The notes beneath the pieces were generated by a model. That model was not told where the DNA came from. It ran no database searches and worked only from the letters and a program-made list of their open reading frames with translations. Positions 1 to 6,664 of a stretch of 16,595 nt of DNA are shown piece after piece. Both the position numbers and the translations under genes were made by a program. Source of the DNA: an uncultured Dehalococcoidales bacterium (GTDB taxonomy: Bacteria; Chloroflexota; Dehalococcoidia; UBA1151; UBA1328); contig CAJQSP010000033.1 of NCBI GenBank assembly GCA_905614375.1, positions 1 to 16,595 of the forward strand, read 5' to 3'. Every line of letters begins with the position of its first letter. Within the stretch, counting starts at the first letter, position 1.

Positions 1-404
1 CTGCCAACCGTGTTCCATTCCCACGTTTCTTCGGCTTTCACGTGATCGCCAGCGCGAGTACCCAAGTAGAAGCTGATCACACCGTGTTCGATATCCGATT
101 CACTCACTGGTCCCAAAATTACTTGGACGTACTCGCCTTCATATGTAGTCGAGATTGGCGAACCACCGTGAATGAACTCAGCGTAGATCGTTGAGTCAGC
201 AGGCCCCGGCTCACCATCTACAGTGAACTTGCCTTCAAAGATAATTGGAAACGGCGGTGGACCGGCTACCGGAGTGAAGTCTGTACGATCATAAGGAGTC
301 GGTTCGGCTTCCGTCGAAGAACAGCCGACTACCGCGAGAATCGTTAGTGCTGATAACACAAATACGATCAGTCCTAGGCGCGAAAAATTGTTGATTTTGA
401 TCAC
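1..404 (-). CDS. Secreted lipoprotein with a small Chloroflexi-type beta-sandwich domain (3' end outside window)
   Basis: The first 134 codons are visible and the C-terminus lies beyond the left edge. The start is a GTG; an in-frame TGA two codons upstream leaves no earlier start. Residues 1-28 form a lipoprotein signal peptide: Lys near the N-terminus, a hydrophobic stretch at about 10-26, and a V-V-G-C lipobox with Cys28 as the predicted lipidated residue. A short linker with TP follows, then a domain from about residue 56 to 127 with the pattern FEG..TV...P.P...TIYA....GEY...ISFYLG. The same pattern occurs twice in the protein encoded at 9753-10889. The start lies 11 bp after the gatA stop, so it is probably co-transcribed with gatC-gatA, with no obvious functional link. 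No clear Shine-Dalgarno is seen. The predicted location is the outer face of the membrane; ligand and role are unknown. Confidence 0.8.
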   Translation of the reverse strand, partial: MIKINNFSRLGLIVFVLSALTILAVVGCSSTEAEPTPYDRTDFTPVAGPPPFPIIFEGKFTVDGEPGPADSTIYAEFIHGGSPISTTYEGEYVQVILGPVSESDIEHGVISFYLGTRAGDHVKAEETWEWNTVG

Positions 405-415
405 GTATCAAAGGC

Positions 416-1897
416 TCAAATTAGTGGGTGATTTTTGTGCCAAGCAGTTGCACGTTCGTATGCTGCTGCTGCCCGTATTACCGCAGTGTCACCGAATTGA
501 GGGCCGATGAACTGGAGTCCAACCGGAAGATCTTCGGACATACCGCCAGGGATAGAGATCGATGGTAGCCCAGCGATGTTAACAGGAATCGTGCACACGT
601 CGTTCATGTACATCTGGAACGGTTCGTCCATCTTGGCACCAATCTTGAATGCAGTACCCGGAGACGTCGGTGTGACGAGAGCATCAAACTTCAGAAAAGC
701 GTCGGTGAATTCTCGACGAATAAGAGTTCGGACCTGTTGCGCCTTCTTGTAGTAGGCATCGTAGTAACCGGCTGAGAGAGCGTACGTTCCAAGGAAGATA
801 CGTCGCTTCACCTCTTCACCGAAACCTTCACCGCGAGCTGCTTCAGTCGAGCGAGCAGAATTGCTTGCGTTGAGCGAACCAAGTCCATACTTCACACCAT
901 CATATCTAGAGAGGTTTGCAGAAGCTTCGGACGGGGCGATGATGTAGTAAACGGCGAGAGCGTGATCGGTTAGTGGGAGCGATGTTTCGCTGATATTGGC
1001 ACCAAGGTCTTCGAGAGTTTTGAGCGACGTTTCAAATGCCTCGCGTACTCCTGACTCCATACCGTCGACGAGATATTCCTTAGGAACACCGATGTTCATT
1101 CCCTCGACACCACGATCAATGTCTTCCCCGAAATCGGTGAAAGGTGCAGCAACTGAAGTAGAGTCTCGTCGGTCATGGCTGGAAACGATGTTGAGCGCAT
1201 CGGCGCAATCGGCAACGCTTCGAGTGAGAGGTCCAATTTGGTCGAGCGATGATCCAAATGCCAGTAGTCCAAATCGACTCACAAGACCATATGTTGGCTT
1301 CATACCAACAACGCCGCAAAGCGCCGCAGGTTGTCGAATACTTCCACCAGTGTCTGAACCGAATGCAATAAAGCACTCTCCGGCTGCAACGGCCGCGCTT
1401 GCACCCCCGGAGCTACCACCAGGAACGCGGTCGATGTCCCAAGGATTGTGAACCGGACCAAACGCTGAGGTTTCGTTCGACGAACCCATGGCGAATTCGT
1501 CGAGGTTCCCTTTTCCGAGAATTACAGCCCCGGCATCTTTAAGATTTCGAACTGCAGTTCCATCGTATGGCGGAATGTAGCCTTTCAAAATATTTGATGC
1601 GGCAGTTGTTTCAACATCCTTGGTTGAGAAATTGTCTTTGAGCATGATCGGCACGCCGGTTAGTGCTGTCGGTTCTTGCCCGGTCCCTTGCAACCGTTGA
1701 TCCGCTATTTCGGCATCGGCGATTGACTGCTCTGCTGTTACCGTTATGAACGAATTCAACTTCGGCTCAAGCGCAGTTATTCGGTCGAGCATCGTTCGAG
1801 TTGCCTCGACAGATGAAATTTCACGTGCATCGAATTTAGCTCGAAGCTCACGTGCCGTCGAAAAGTAAATATCGGAGTTAGTTGAATGTGTCGTCAT
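416..1897 (-). CDS. gatA: Aspartyl/glutamyl-tRNA(Asn/Gln) amidotransferase subunit A
   Basis: This is the glutaminase and amidase subunit of GatCAB, which converts misacylated Glu-tRNA(Gln) and/or Asp-tRNA(Asn) to the correct aminoacyl-tRNA in the cytoplasm. It has 493 residues, normal for the family. The amidase-signature catalytic triad is intact: Lys87 (in MLKDN), cis-Ser162 in the GGSSGG loop and Ser186 in SDTGGS. The spacing matches characterised GatA proteins with a uniform shift of eight residues. The ATG start at 1897 lies 73 bp after the gatC stop on the same strand, with only a weak ribosome-binding site. gatB is not in this window and must be elsewhere if the complex is complete. 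Confidence 0.97.
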   Translation of the reverse strand: MTTHSTNSDIYFSTARELRAKFDAREISSVEATRTMLDRITALEPKLNSFITVTAEQSIADAEIADQRLQGTGQEPTALTGVPIMLKDNFSTKDVETTAASNILKGYIPPYDGTAVRNLKDAGAVILGKGNLDEFAMGSSNETSAFGPVHNPWDIDRVPGGSSGGASAAVAAGECFIAFGSDTGGSIRQPAALCGVVGMKPTYGLVSRFGLLAFGSSLDQIGPLTRSVADCADALNIVSSHDRRDSTSVAAPFTDFGEDIDRGVEGMNIGVPKEYLVDGMESGVREAFETSLKTLEDLGANISETSLPLTDHALAVYYIIAPSEASANLSRYDGVKYGLGSLNASNSARSTEAARGEGFGEEVKRRIFLGTYALSAGYYDAYYKKAQQVRTLIRREFTDAFLKFDALVTPTSPGTAFKIGAKMDEPFQMYMNDVCTIPVNIAGLPSISIPGGMSEDLPVGLQFIGPQFGDTAVIRAAAAYERATAWHKNHPLI

Positions 1898-1970
1898 TCG
1901 TTATGTCTGGGTCCAAAAGGTCGTAATAGGGAATTCGTAACTAGCTAAATATCTGAGAGACGATGTCTGG

Positions 1971-2261
1971 CTATTCCAGAACGGGGCGAACTCGTATGAA
2001 TTCGCCATCGCGGTCGGGAGCATTACTGAGTACATCATCCTGATCCATCGGCGGCTGCGGTTCGTCCTTGCGCATGACTGTGTTTGAGTCAGTTGTGTGA
2101 CCGGTCGCCTCAACTCCGTCGGTATCGACGGAAGCGAGAGAAGCGAAATGTCCCAGAATGTTCGTCAGCTGGACGCGCATGTCTTCCGACTCTTCGTCGG
2201 ACAGTTTTATGTACGCCAACTGAGCGATGTGGTCTACGTCTTTAGGAGTTAGTGGATCCAT
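1971..2261 (-). CDS. gatC: Aspartyl/glutamyl-tRNA amidotransferase subunit C
   Basis: This is the small structural subunit that wraps around GatA and holds it to GatB. It has 96 residues, typical for GatC. The N-terminus has the family pattern of a helix followed by HIAQLAYIKLSDEE, and the C-terminal half carries the acidic, proline-containing segment with MRKDEP and an Asp-rich stretch (residues about 63-76). The ATG at 2261 is preceded by a GGGA-type site. It is the first gene of a minus-strand unit gatC-gatA-lipoprotein, divergent from pyrG. Identification rests on pattern and on adjacency to gatA. Confidence 0.93.
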   Translation of the reverse strand: MDPLTPKDVDHIAQLAYIKLSDEESEDMRVQLTNILGHFASLASVDTDGVEATGHTTDSNTVMRKDEPQPPMDQDDVLSNAPDRDGEFIRVRPVLE

Positions 2262-2427
2262 TGTTTCCCGAGTAAATCTGCGTGCTCTTCGTTCATGATT
2301 TGTGCGTACGAACCATCGGTTGAATCAGGCGCACATTAGAAGGATTTGTCGTTACGAAAGATCGAGTGTAGCAGCGCTAAAAAGGGTGAGGGTCTTGTGA
2401 ATCGTCGAGAATGTGGGCCTGTGATGT

Positions 2428-2457
2428 TTGACACCTGTGATTCTCGTTACCTAGAAT
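2428..2457 (+). promoter_or_regulatory. Sigma70-type promoter for pyrG
   Basis: A perfect -35 TTGACA (2428-2433) is followed after 18 bp by TAGAAT (2452-2457), five of six matches to TATAAT. Transcription would start near 2464 and give a leader of about 220 nt. The match is read directly from sequence; activity is inferred. Confidence 0.7.
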
Positions 2458-2482
2458 CGAGTCCCGTGTAGGGTTATTTTTA

Positions 2483-2582
2483 ACAGGCAACACCTTAGCC
2501 TGTGTCTCTACCCGAGGATGTGTGCAATCTCCGCAACGAACTGCTTTAACCAGGTATCGATACTGATATCTACGTTTACCTG
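2483..2582 (+). promoter_or_regulatory. Hairpins in the pyrG leader
   Basis: ACAGGC (2483-2488) pairs with GCCTGT (2498-2503) over a 9-nt loop. CAGGTA (2551-2556) pairs with TACCTG (2577-2582) and overlaps the palindrome GTATCGATAC (2554-2563). A second ACAGGC at 2588-2593 could compete for GCCTGT, so two mutually exclusive folds are possible. No U-tract follows, so a classical attenuator is not supported, and the GGGC-type start used for reiterative pyrG control in Firmicutes is not seen. Confidence 0.3.
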
Positions 2583-2683
2583 CATCGACAGGCGGTTGCA
2601 TTTCCCCTCAAATAGTTCTCTCTTATCGGCTGGCACGTTGGCTGGACGCGAACCCCTAATCATCAACGCGGCGGAGCTGGCAC

Positions 2684-4321
2684 ATGAGTAAGTTTATTTT
2701 CGTTACAGGCGGAGTCGTCAGTTCACTCGGCAAAGGAATCGCGGTTGCCTCGATAGGTAGGATGCTGAAAAGCCGGGGAATGACGGTTTCGGTGCTAAAA
2801 CTCGATCCCTACCTGAACGTCGACCCCGGAACGATGTCTCCCTACCAGCACGGTGAGGTGTTCGTAACTGTCGACGGCAGTGAGACCGACCTCGACCTCG
2901 GTCACTACGAGCGATTTATCGACGTTGAACTAACAGAGCTATCGAACGTCACGGCGGGCCAGATCTATTCAGAAGTCATCGCCAACGAGCGTGCCGGCAA
3001 ATATCTCGGTGGAACGATCCAGACGGTGCCGCACGTAACCAATCTAATTAAGGAACGCATACTCCGGCTCGCCGAGGTATCGCAGGCCGGTGTGGTGGTG
3101 GTTGAAGTCGGTGGAACTGTTGGTGACATCGAAGGTCAACCATTTATCGAAGCGATCAGGCAGGTTCGAAATACTGTCGGTCAAGATGACACCTTCTATG
3201 TGCACGTCACCCTCCTTCCTTACCTAGGCGCAACGGGTGAGCTAAAAACCAAGCCGACTCAGCACAGCGTGAACACGTTGCGCGGCATGGGAGTTCAGCC
3301 AGACGCTATCCTCTGCCGGGCTGATCAGGAAACCGGCGAAGACGAGCGACGCAAGATCGCGCTTTATTGCGACGTAACGGCAGAAGCAGTTATTTCACTG
3401 CCGACATTATCGAGCGTGTATGAAGTTCCACTCCACCTCGAAAATGAGGGACTTGGAAACATTATCACTTCGAGCCTGAACCTTCCCGACACCCCCGCGA
3501 ATCTCGAATCATGGCGGGCTATGGTCAGGGTCGACGAAGAAGACCACCCCGCAATCGAAATAGCAATTGTAGGTAAGTACGTTGAATTACAAGACTCCTA
3601 TCTCTCGGTCGTTGAAGCGCTTCATCATGCAGGGCTACCCAATGAGCGAAAAGTAAATATCAAGTGGGTCGCCGCTGAAGATATCGAAAAACACGGTGCC
3701 GAGCAGCTTCTTGGAACGGTGCTTGGAATTATCGTTCCCGGTGGCTTTGGCGAACGCGGGCTTGAAGGCATGATTGCCGCCGCTAATTACGCTCGAACAG
3801 AACAGATACCGTATCTAGGCTTGTGTCTTGGCATGCAGATCATGGTTGTCGAATACGCTCGAAACGAGCTGGGAATCGTCGACGCCACATCGTTAGAGAT
3901 CGATCCAAACGCTGCGAATCCTGTTATCGCTTTCATGGAAGGTCAGGAAGAACTCTCAGCCACTGGCGGCACAATGAGGCTCGGCGTGTATCCCTGTGTT
4001 CTTAAAGAAGGAACACAGGTTCGAGCTGCTTACGAATTGGAAACGGTCGATGAACGCCACAGGCACCGTTACGAATTTAACAACGAATATCGAATTCCGC
4101 TCGAAGAAGGAGGACTCATCGCTTCAGGGACTTCGCCCGACGGATCGCTTGTTGAAGTTACGGAAGTTTATGGTCACCCATTCATGGTAGGCAGCCAGTT
4201 CCATCCTGAATTCGGATCAAGGCCAGAACGTCCTCACCCGCTATTCAGGGAGTTCATACGGGTAGCTCGAAATACTCTTCGTGAGGGCAGCCAGCACGAT
4301 TTTTTTGAAAAGGAAGAGTAG
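2684..4321 (+). CDS. pyrG: CTP synthase (glutamine hydrolysing)
   Basis: It converts UTP to CTP using ATP and glutamine-derived ammonia, the last step of pyrimidine nucleotide synthesis, in the cytoplasm. The protein has 545 residues, full length for the family. The synthetase domain (about 1-270) begins with FVTGGVVSSLGKG and holds the VEVGGTVGDIEGQPF motif (140-154). The class-I glutamine amidotransferase domain (about 290-540) has the oxyanion-loop region PGGFGERG (352-359), nucleophile Cys381 in LGLCLGMQ, and His507 and Glu509 in FHPEF, so the triad is complete. The ATG is preceded by GGAG with a 7-nt spacer. It lies behind a good promoter and is divergent from gatC. Confidence 0.98.
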   Translation: MSKFIFVTGGVVSSLGKGIAVASIGRMLKSRGMTVSVLKLDPYLNVDPGTMSPYQHGEVFVTVDGSETDLDLGHYERFIDVELTELSNVTAGQIYSEVIANERAGKYLGGTIQTVPHVTNLIKERILRLAEVSQAGVVVVEVGGTVGDIEGQPFIEAIRQVRNTVGQDDTFYVHVTLLPYLGATGELKTKPTQHSVNTLRGMGVQPDAILCRADQETGEDERRKIALYCDVTAEAVISLPTLSSVYEVPLHLENEGLGNIITSSLNLPDTPANLESWRAMVRVDEEDHPAIEIAIVGKYVELQDSYLSVVEALHHAGLPNERKVNIKWVAAEDIEKHGAEQLLGTVLGIIVPGGFGERGLEGMIAAANYARTEQIPYLGLCLGMQIMVVEYARNELGIVDATSLEIDPNAANPVIAFMEGQEELSATGGTMRLGVYPCVLKEGTQVRAAYELETVDERHRHRYEFNNEYRIPLEEGGLIASGTSPDGSLVEVTEVYGHPFMVGSQFHPEFGSRPERPHPLFREFIRVARNTLREGSQHDFFEKEE

Positions 4322-4779
4322 CCACCCTGCGGCATGAGAATGTTGGGTTAAAATCAGCCAATAATTTCCAGAAGTGGAATTATTGCCCAACATTTTGATA
4401 ACATTGAATGACGCGAGCAAAGAATCCTCTTTTGGATATCCGCCGCACCATTCGATCCGCCCGGCTTTGTAACTACGGTTACCGGCAACGGGCTTTCCCT
4501 TCACAGGACCCTAGATACCCGCTCATGAGAGCGACCTCGTCAGCTTAACTTTAACCTGAACGACCCGCCGCTCTTAGCGCAAATCAAATTTTAGAATCGT
4601 CGGCATCTGGCTATTTATTTGCTCAGATGCTCCTATGTCATGTAAAGACGGTCTAAACCACTCACTAATTTTTCTCTAGAACTTTCGCTGAATCGAGAGC
4701 AACGAATGTTGATCAACTTTGGTCGACAAGCCAAAGGTTTATTTCAGCTTTGTCCGGATACCAGCAGGAGGAACCTACG
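4322..4779. other. pyrG-rho intergenic region
   Basis: No convincing gene is seen on either strand. It holds a long two-part hairpin just after pyrG (4339-4394). A second foldable stretch follows: GCCCG (4459-4463) with CGGGC (4489-4493), containing GTAAC-TACG-GTTAC (4469-4482), and followed by TTTCCCTT. It ends with the rho ribosome-binding site. No clear -35/-10 pair for rho was found. Such long leaders fit the autoregulation known for rho in other bacteria, but no specific element is identified here. Confidence 0.6.
4339..4394 (+). terminator. Long bulged hairpin after pyrG, possible terminator
   Basis: AATGTTGGG (4339-4347) pairs perfectly with CCCAACATT (4386-4394). Inside, CAATAATTTCCA (4359-4370) pairs with TGGAATTATTG (4375-4385) with one bulged T and a GAAG loop. 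The inner and outer stems stack on the 3' side and are separated by an 11-nt bulge on the 5' side. The following bases (TTGATAA) are a poor U-tract, so it may instead protect or process the pyrG transcript. Confidence 0.4.
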
Positions 4780-4782
4780 CTG
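4766..4782 (+). promoter_or_regulatory. Perfect Shine-Dalgarno that selects a CTG start for rho
   Basis: AGGAGG (4766-4771) followed by 8 nt leads to CTG at 4780-4782, in frame with rho. The other upstream candidate, TTG at 4750, has no ribosome-binding site at a workable distance, and the AGGAGG would lie inside its coding sequence. The site therefore argues for the rare CTG start. Confidence 0.6.
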
Positions 4783-6186
4783 ACTACCGATACCCGATCA
4801 TCCCAATCCCGCGGCGGCAATCGCCGACGATCAGGTCGACGACGCCCAAGAGGCGGCGGCGGTGGGCAACGTCCATCAGGGCTGCCACAAGATAATTTCG
4901 AGGTAGATGAGAGCACGCTATCCGATTTGGGAAACCTCGGTGCGAAAACGAACGACGAACTCCGCCAGATGGCCATCGATAAAGGCATCACGCGAGTTCC
5001 GACACAGCGAACCGAACTGGTTCTCGAAGTTCTTGCATCTGTCGCCGAATCTACCGACACACTCGTTGGTGCAGGCGTTCTCGACCTTTTGAAAGATGGA
5101 CATGGCTTCCTCCACAGTCAAGGCAAACGCGGCGACACCGAGAACATTTATATTTCGCAAAGCCATGTTCGACGATTCGGACTTCGACAGGGCGACATGG
5201 TTGCAGGCCAGGTTCGACCACCATTAGAAGGTGAAAAGTACTTCGGCATAATTCGTGTCGAGCTGGTAAACGGTTTCGACCCAGAATCTGCATCGAAGCG
5301 ACCTAAGTTCGACCAGTTCACTTCGATCTACCCGAACGACCAGATCAAACTTGAGACCACTCCTAAGCAGATGGCCACTCGCATGATCGACATGGTCGCT
5401 CCCGTCGGTAAAGGGCAGCGAGCACTTATCGTTGCACCGCCTAAGGCAGGTAAAACTGTTCTCCTTAAGCAGATAGCTGCCGGCATCACAGAGAACCACC
5501 CTGAGATTTACATCATCGTTGCCCTCATCGGCGAACGACCTGAAGAAGTCACCGACATGCGCCGCACCATAAGCGGTGAGGTGTTTAGTTCGACATTCGA
5601 TGAACCTATCGAAGGTCACTGCAGGACAGCTGAGGTTGCACTTGAACGTGCGCGCCGACTAGTTGAAAGCGGCGAAAACGTAGTAGTCCTTCTCGACAGC
5701 CTCACTCGACTTGCTCGTGCGTACAACCTTTCGGTTCCAAGCAGCGGCAAGACTCTATCGGGTGGTATGGACCCTAACGCCCTGTACCCACCAAAGCACT
5801 TCTTTGGTGCTGCCCGCAACTGTGAAGAGGCCGGCAGCCTTACGATCATCGCTACCGCGCTGATCGACACCGGTTCTCGTTTGGACGATCTCATTTATGA
5901 AGAGTTCAAAGGCACCGGCAACATGGAACTGCATCTTGATCGCAGAATGGCAGAACGTCGCCTGTGGCCAGCAATCGACATCGAACGAAGCGGAACACGT
6001 CATGAAGAACTACTTCAAGACGACGCCACGTTAAAGCAGGTATGGCTGCTAAGGCGAATGATGGGAATTATTGGACAAGACTCCAATTCCCCAACCGAAG
6101 CTGCCGAACGAATACTCGAACGAATGGCTCGAACCCAAACGAACGACGAGTTCCTTGGGTCGATCACAAAACCCGAAAAGGTTTAG
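4780..6186 (+). CDS. rho: Transcription termination factor Rho
   Basis: This is a hexameric RNA-dependent ATPase/helicase that ends transcription of untranslated RNA. From the preferred CTG start the protein has 468 residues; an alternative TTG at 4750 adds ten. Numbering from that TTG: an Arg/Gly-rich basic segment (about 17-43), the N-terminal helical domain (about 56-105), the cold-shock-like RNA-binding domain (about 111-175, with GHGFLHSQG), Walker A in APPKAGKT (229-236), Walker B in VVLLDSLTR (312-320), and the Q/R-loop region with GGMDPNALYPPK and TALIDTGSRLDDLIYEEFKG (369-388). All key motifs are present. The basic N-terminal insert is a known variation that adds RNA contact. It follows pyrG on the same strand across a leader of more than 400 bp. 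Confidence 0.97.
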   Translation: MTTDTRSSQSRGGNRRRSGRRRPRGGGGGQRPSGLPQDNFEVDESTLSDLGNLGAKTNDELRQMAIDKGITRVPTQRTELVLEVLASVAESTDTLVGAGVLDLLKDGHGFLHSQGKRGDTENIYISQSHVRRFGLRQGDMVAGQVRPPLEGEKYFGIIRVELVNGFDPESASKRPKFDQFTSIYPNDQIKLETTPKQMATRMIDMVAPVGKGQRALIVAPPKAGKTVLLKQIAAGITENHPEIYIIVALIGERPEEVTDMRRTISGEVFSSTFDEPIEGHCRTAEVALERARRLVESGENVVVLLDSLTRLARAYNLSVPSSGKTLSGGMDPNALYPPKHFFGAARNCEEAGSLTIIATALIDTGSRLDDLIYEEFKGTGNMELHLDRRMAERRLWPAIDIERSGTRHEELLQDDATLKQVWLLRRMMGIIGQDSNSPTEAAERILERMARTQTNDEFLGSITKPEKV

Positions 6187-6194
6187 ATCCAAAC

Positions 6195-6262
6195 AAGCGA
6201 TTTTATGATTCATCATCAGAATAGTTCTTAATATGTAACTCTCTGGTAACGCAAAATCGCTT
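6195..6262 (+). terminator. Inverted repeat downstream of rho, possible 3' end structure
   Basis: AAGCGATTTT (6195-6204) pairs perfectly with AAAATCGCTT (6253-6262) across 48 nt that contain two small hairpins (TGAT/ATCA and AGAA/TTCT). It starts 8 bp after the rho stop. The long loop and short T-run make it an atypical intrinsic terminator. Confidence 0.35.
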
Positions 6263-6335
6263 TAAATTGGTATGGGATTCGTTGACTCCCGTTCAGAAGC
6301 CTCTCTATAGTTCGCTAGAACAGATGAGTACTTAG

Positions 6336-6371
6336 GTGTTTACATACCCTTAAACGGATGTGTGTAAACAC
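6336..6371. promoter_or_regulatory. 9-bp inverted repeat upstream of the surface-protein promoter
   Basis: GTGTTTACA (6336-6344) and TGTAAACAC (6363-6371) are perfect inverted copies with 18 bp between them; TTA/TAA extend the arms after a one-base bulge. The repeat ends 42 bp before the -35 box, a position suitable for an activator or a looping repressor. The function is inferred. Confidence 0.4.
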
Positions 6372-6413
6372 TAATCAAAGGTACAAATCAGTACAGGGTC
6401 TATGCTGAAAGGG

Positions 6414-6443
6414 TTGACATCGTATTCATTGCGATGATTAAAT
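6414..6443 (+). promoter_or_regulatory. Promoter for the S-layer-like gene, with a dyad at the -10
   Basis: TTGACA (6414-6419) is followed after 18 bp by TTAAAT (6438-6443), four of six matches to the -10 consensus. An inverted repeat GCGAT (6431-6435) / ATCGC (6442-6446) straddles the -10, so a repressor could sit there. Transcription would start near 6450 and give a leader of about 210 nt. Confidence 0.55.
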
Positions 6444-6526
6444 CGCTTTGGTTTGTCCCTAAGTTCGATGTTGCGCGTGCCGATAGGCCAGCATTCGGGC
6501 AGGACAGAATTAATCTAATCGGCAAA

Positions 6527-6546
6527 CCTTCCGCACTTGCGGGAGG
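6527..6546 (+). promoter_or_regulatory. Hairpin that buries the ribosome-binding site of the leader ORF
   Basis: CCTTCCGC (6527-6534) and GCGGGAGG (6539-6546) form an 8-bp stem with one G-U pair and an ACTT loop. The 3' arm contains GGGAGG, the Shine-Dalgarno for the ATG at 6551. AAACC (6524-6528) could instead pair with GGTTT (6568-6572), which would disturb this stem, and a further hairpin follows at 6589-6611. This layout suits translational control, but no known riboswitch class is matched. Confidence 0.4.
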
Positions 6547-6550
6547 ATAA

Positions 6551-6664
6551 ATGTATGGAGATCTCCGGGTTTCATACCGCCTGGCAATGGTGGAAGAATT
6601 TTCTTTCTACCTTCTGCCGTTGTTGTGGGTGAAAACGCGGATGCAAGGGGGACTGAAGCTGTGA
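6551..6664 (+). CDS. Putative 37-aa leader peptide overlapping the S-layer-like gene
   Basis: The ATG at 6551 has GGGAGG four bases upstream. The frame stays open for 37 codons and ends at a TGA (6662-6664) that overlaps the GTG start (6661-6663) of the next gene as GTGA, the arrangement typical of translational coupling. The peptide is Leu-rich with a short hydrophobic run (FYLLPLLWV, residues 19-27) and a basic C-terminal part; it matches nothing I recognise. A frame of this length can arise by chance, so the case rests on the ribosome-binding site and the overlap. It may be a regulatory leader whose translation opens the downstream start. Confidence 0.4.
   Translation: MYGDLRVSYRLAMVEEFSFYLLPLLWVKTRMQGGLKL

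Larger units (their letters stand above)
2262..2683. other. Divergent gatC / pyrG control region
   Basis: This 422-bp stretch has no convincing gene. It holds the pyrG promoter (2428-2457) and its roughly 220-nt leader. On the gatC side there is an inverted repeat, TGTGCG (2301-2306) with CGCACA (2330-2335), enclosing AACC/GGTT (2311-2314/2318-2321). A weak minus-strand -10-like TCTAAT (complement of 2335-2340) has no good -35, so the gatC promoter is not assigned. A 57-codon open frame from 2518 overlaps the pyrG start but has no usable ribosome-binding site. Confidence 0.7.
6187..6550. other. rho 3' region and upstream control DNA of the surface-protein gene
   Basis: No gene is seen. From left to right there is a 10-bp inverted repeat after rho (6195-6262), a 9-bp inverted repeat (6336-6371), a TTGACA promoter (6414-6443) and a structured leader. 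GCCAG (6487-6491) can pair with CTGGC (6581-6585) to close a domain holding the hairpin at 6527-6546. Confidence 0.6.

Noticed and set aside
2377..2601. 74-codon minus-strand frame upstream of gatC
   Set aside because: It lies over the pyrG promoter and leader and is basic and low in typical protein pattern; a chance frame is more likely.
4451..4493. tRNA-like T-arm (TTCGATC) and GTAAC-TACG-GTTAC hairpin
   Set aside because: The flanks of TTCGATC are not complementary, and no acceptor, D or anticodon arm can be built.
4241..4504. 87-codon minus-strand frame in the pyrG-rho gap
   Set aside because: It overlaps the pyrG 3' end and the long hairpin, lacks a ribosome-binding site and has no protein-like pattern.
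6521..6585. c-di-GMP-I (GEMM) riboswitch, because of GGCAAACC followed by a hairpin
   Set aside because: The conserved GACGCAAAGCC segment and tetraloop that should follow the first hairpin are missing, and the 3' part matches only loosely. It is kept as an unclassified structured leader.
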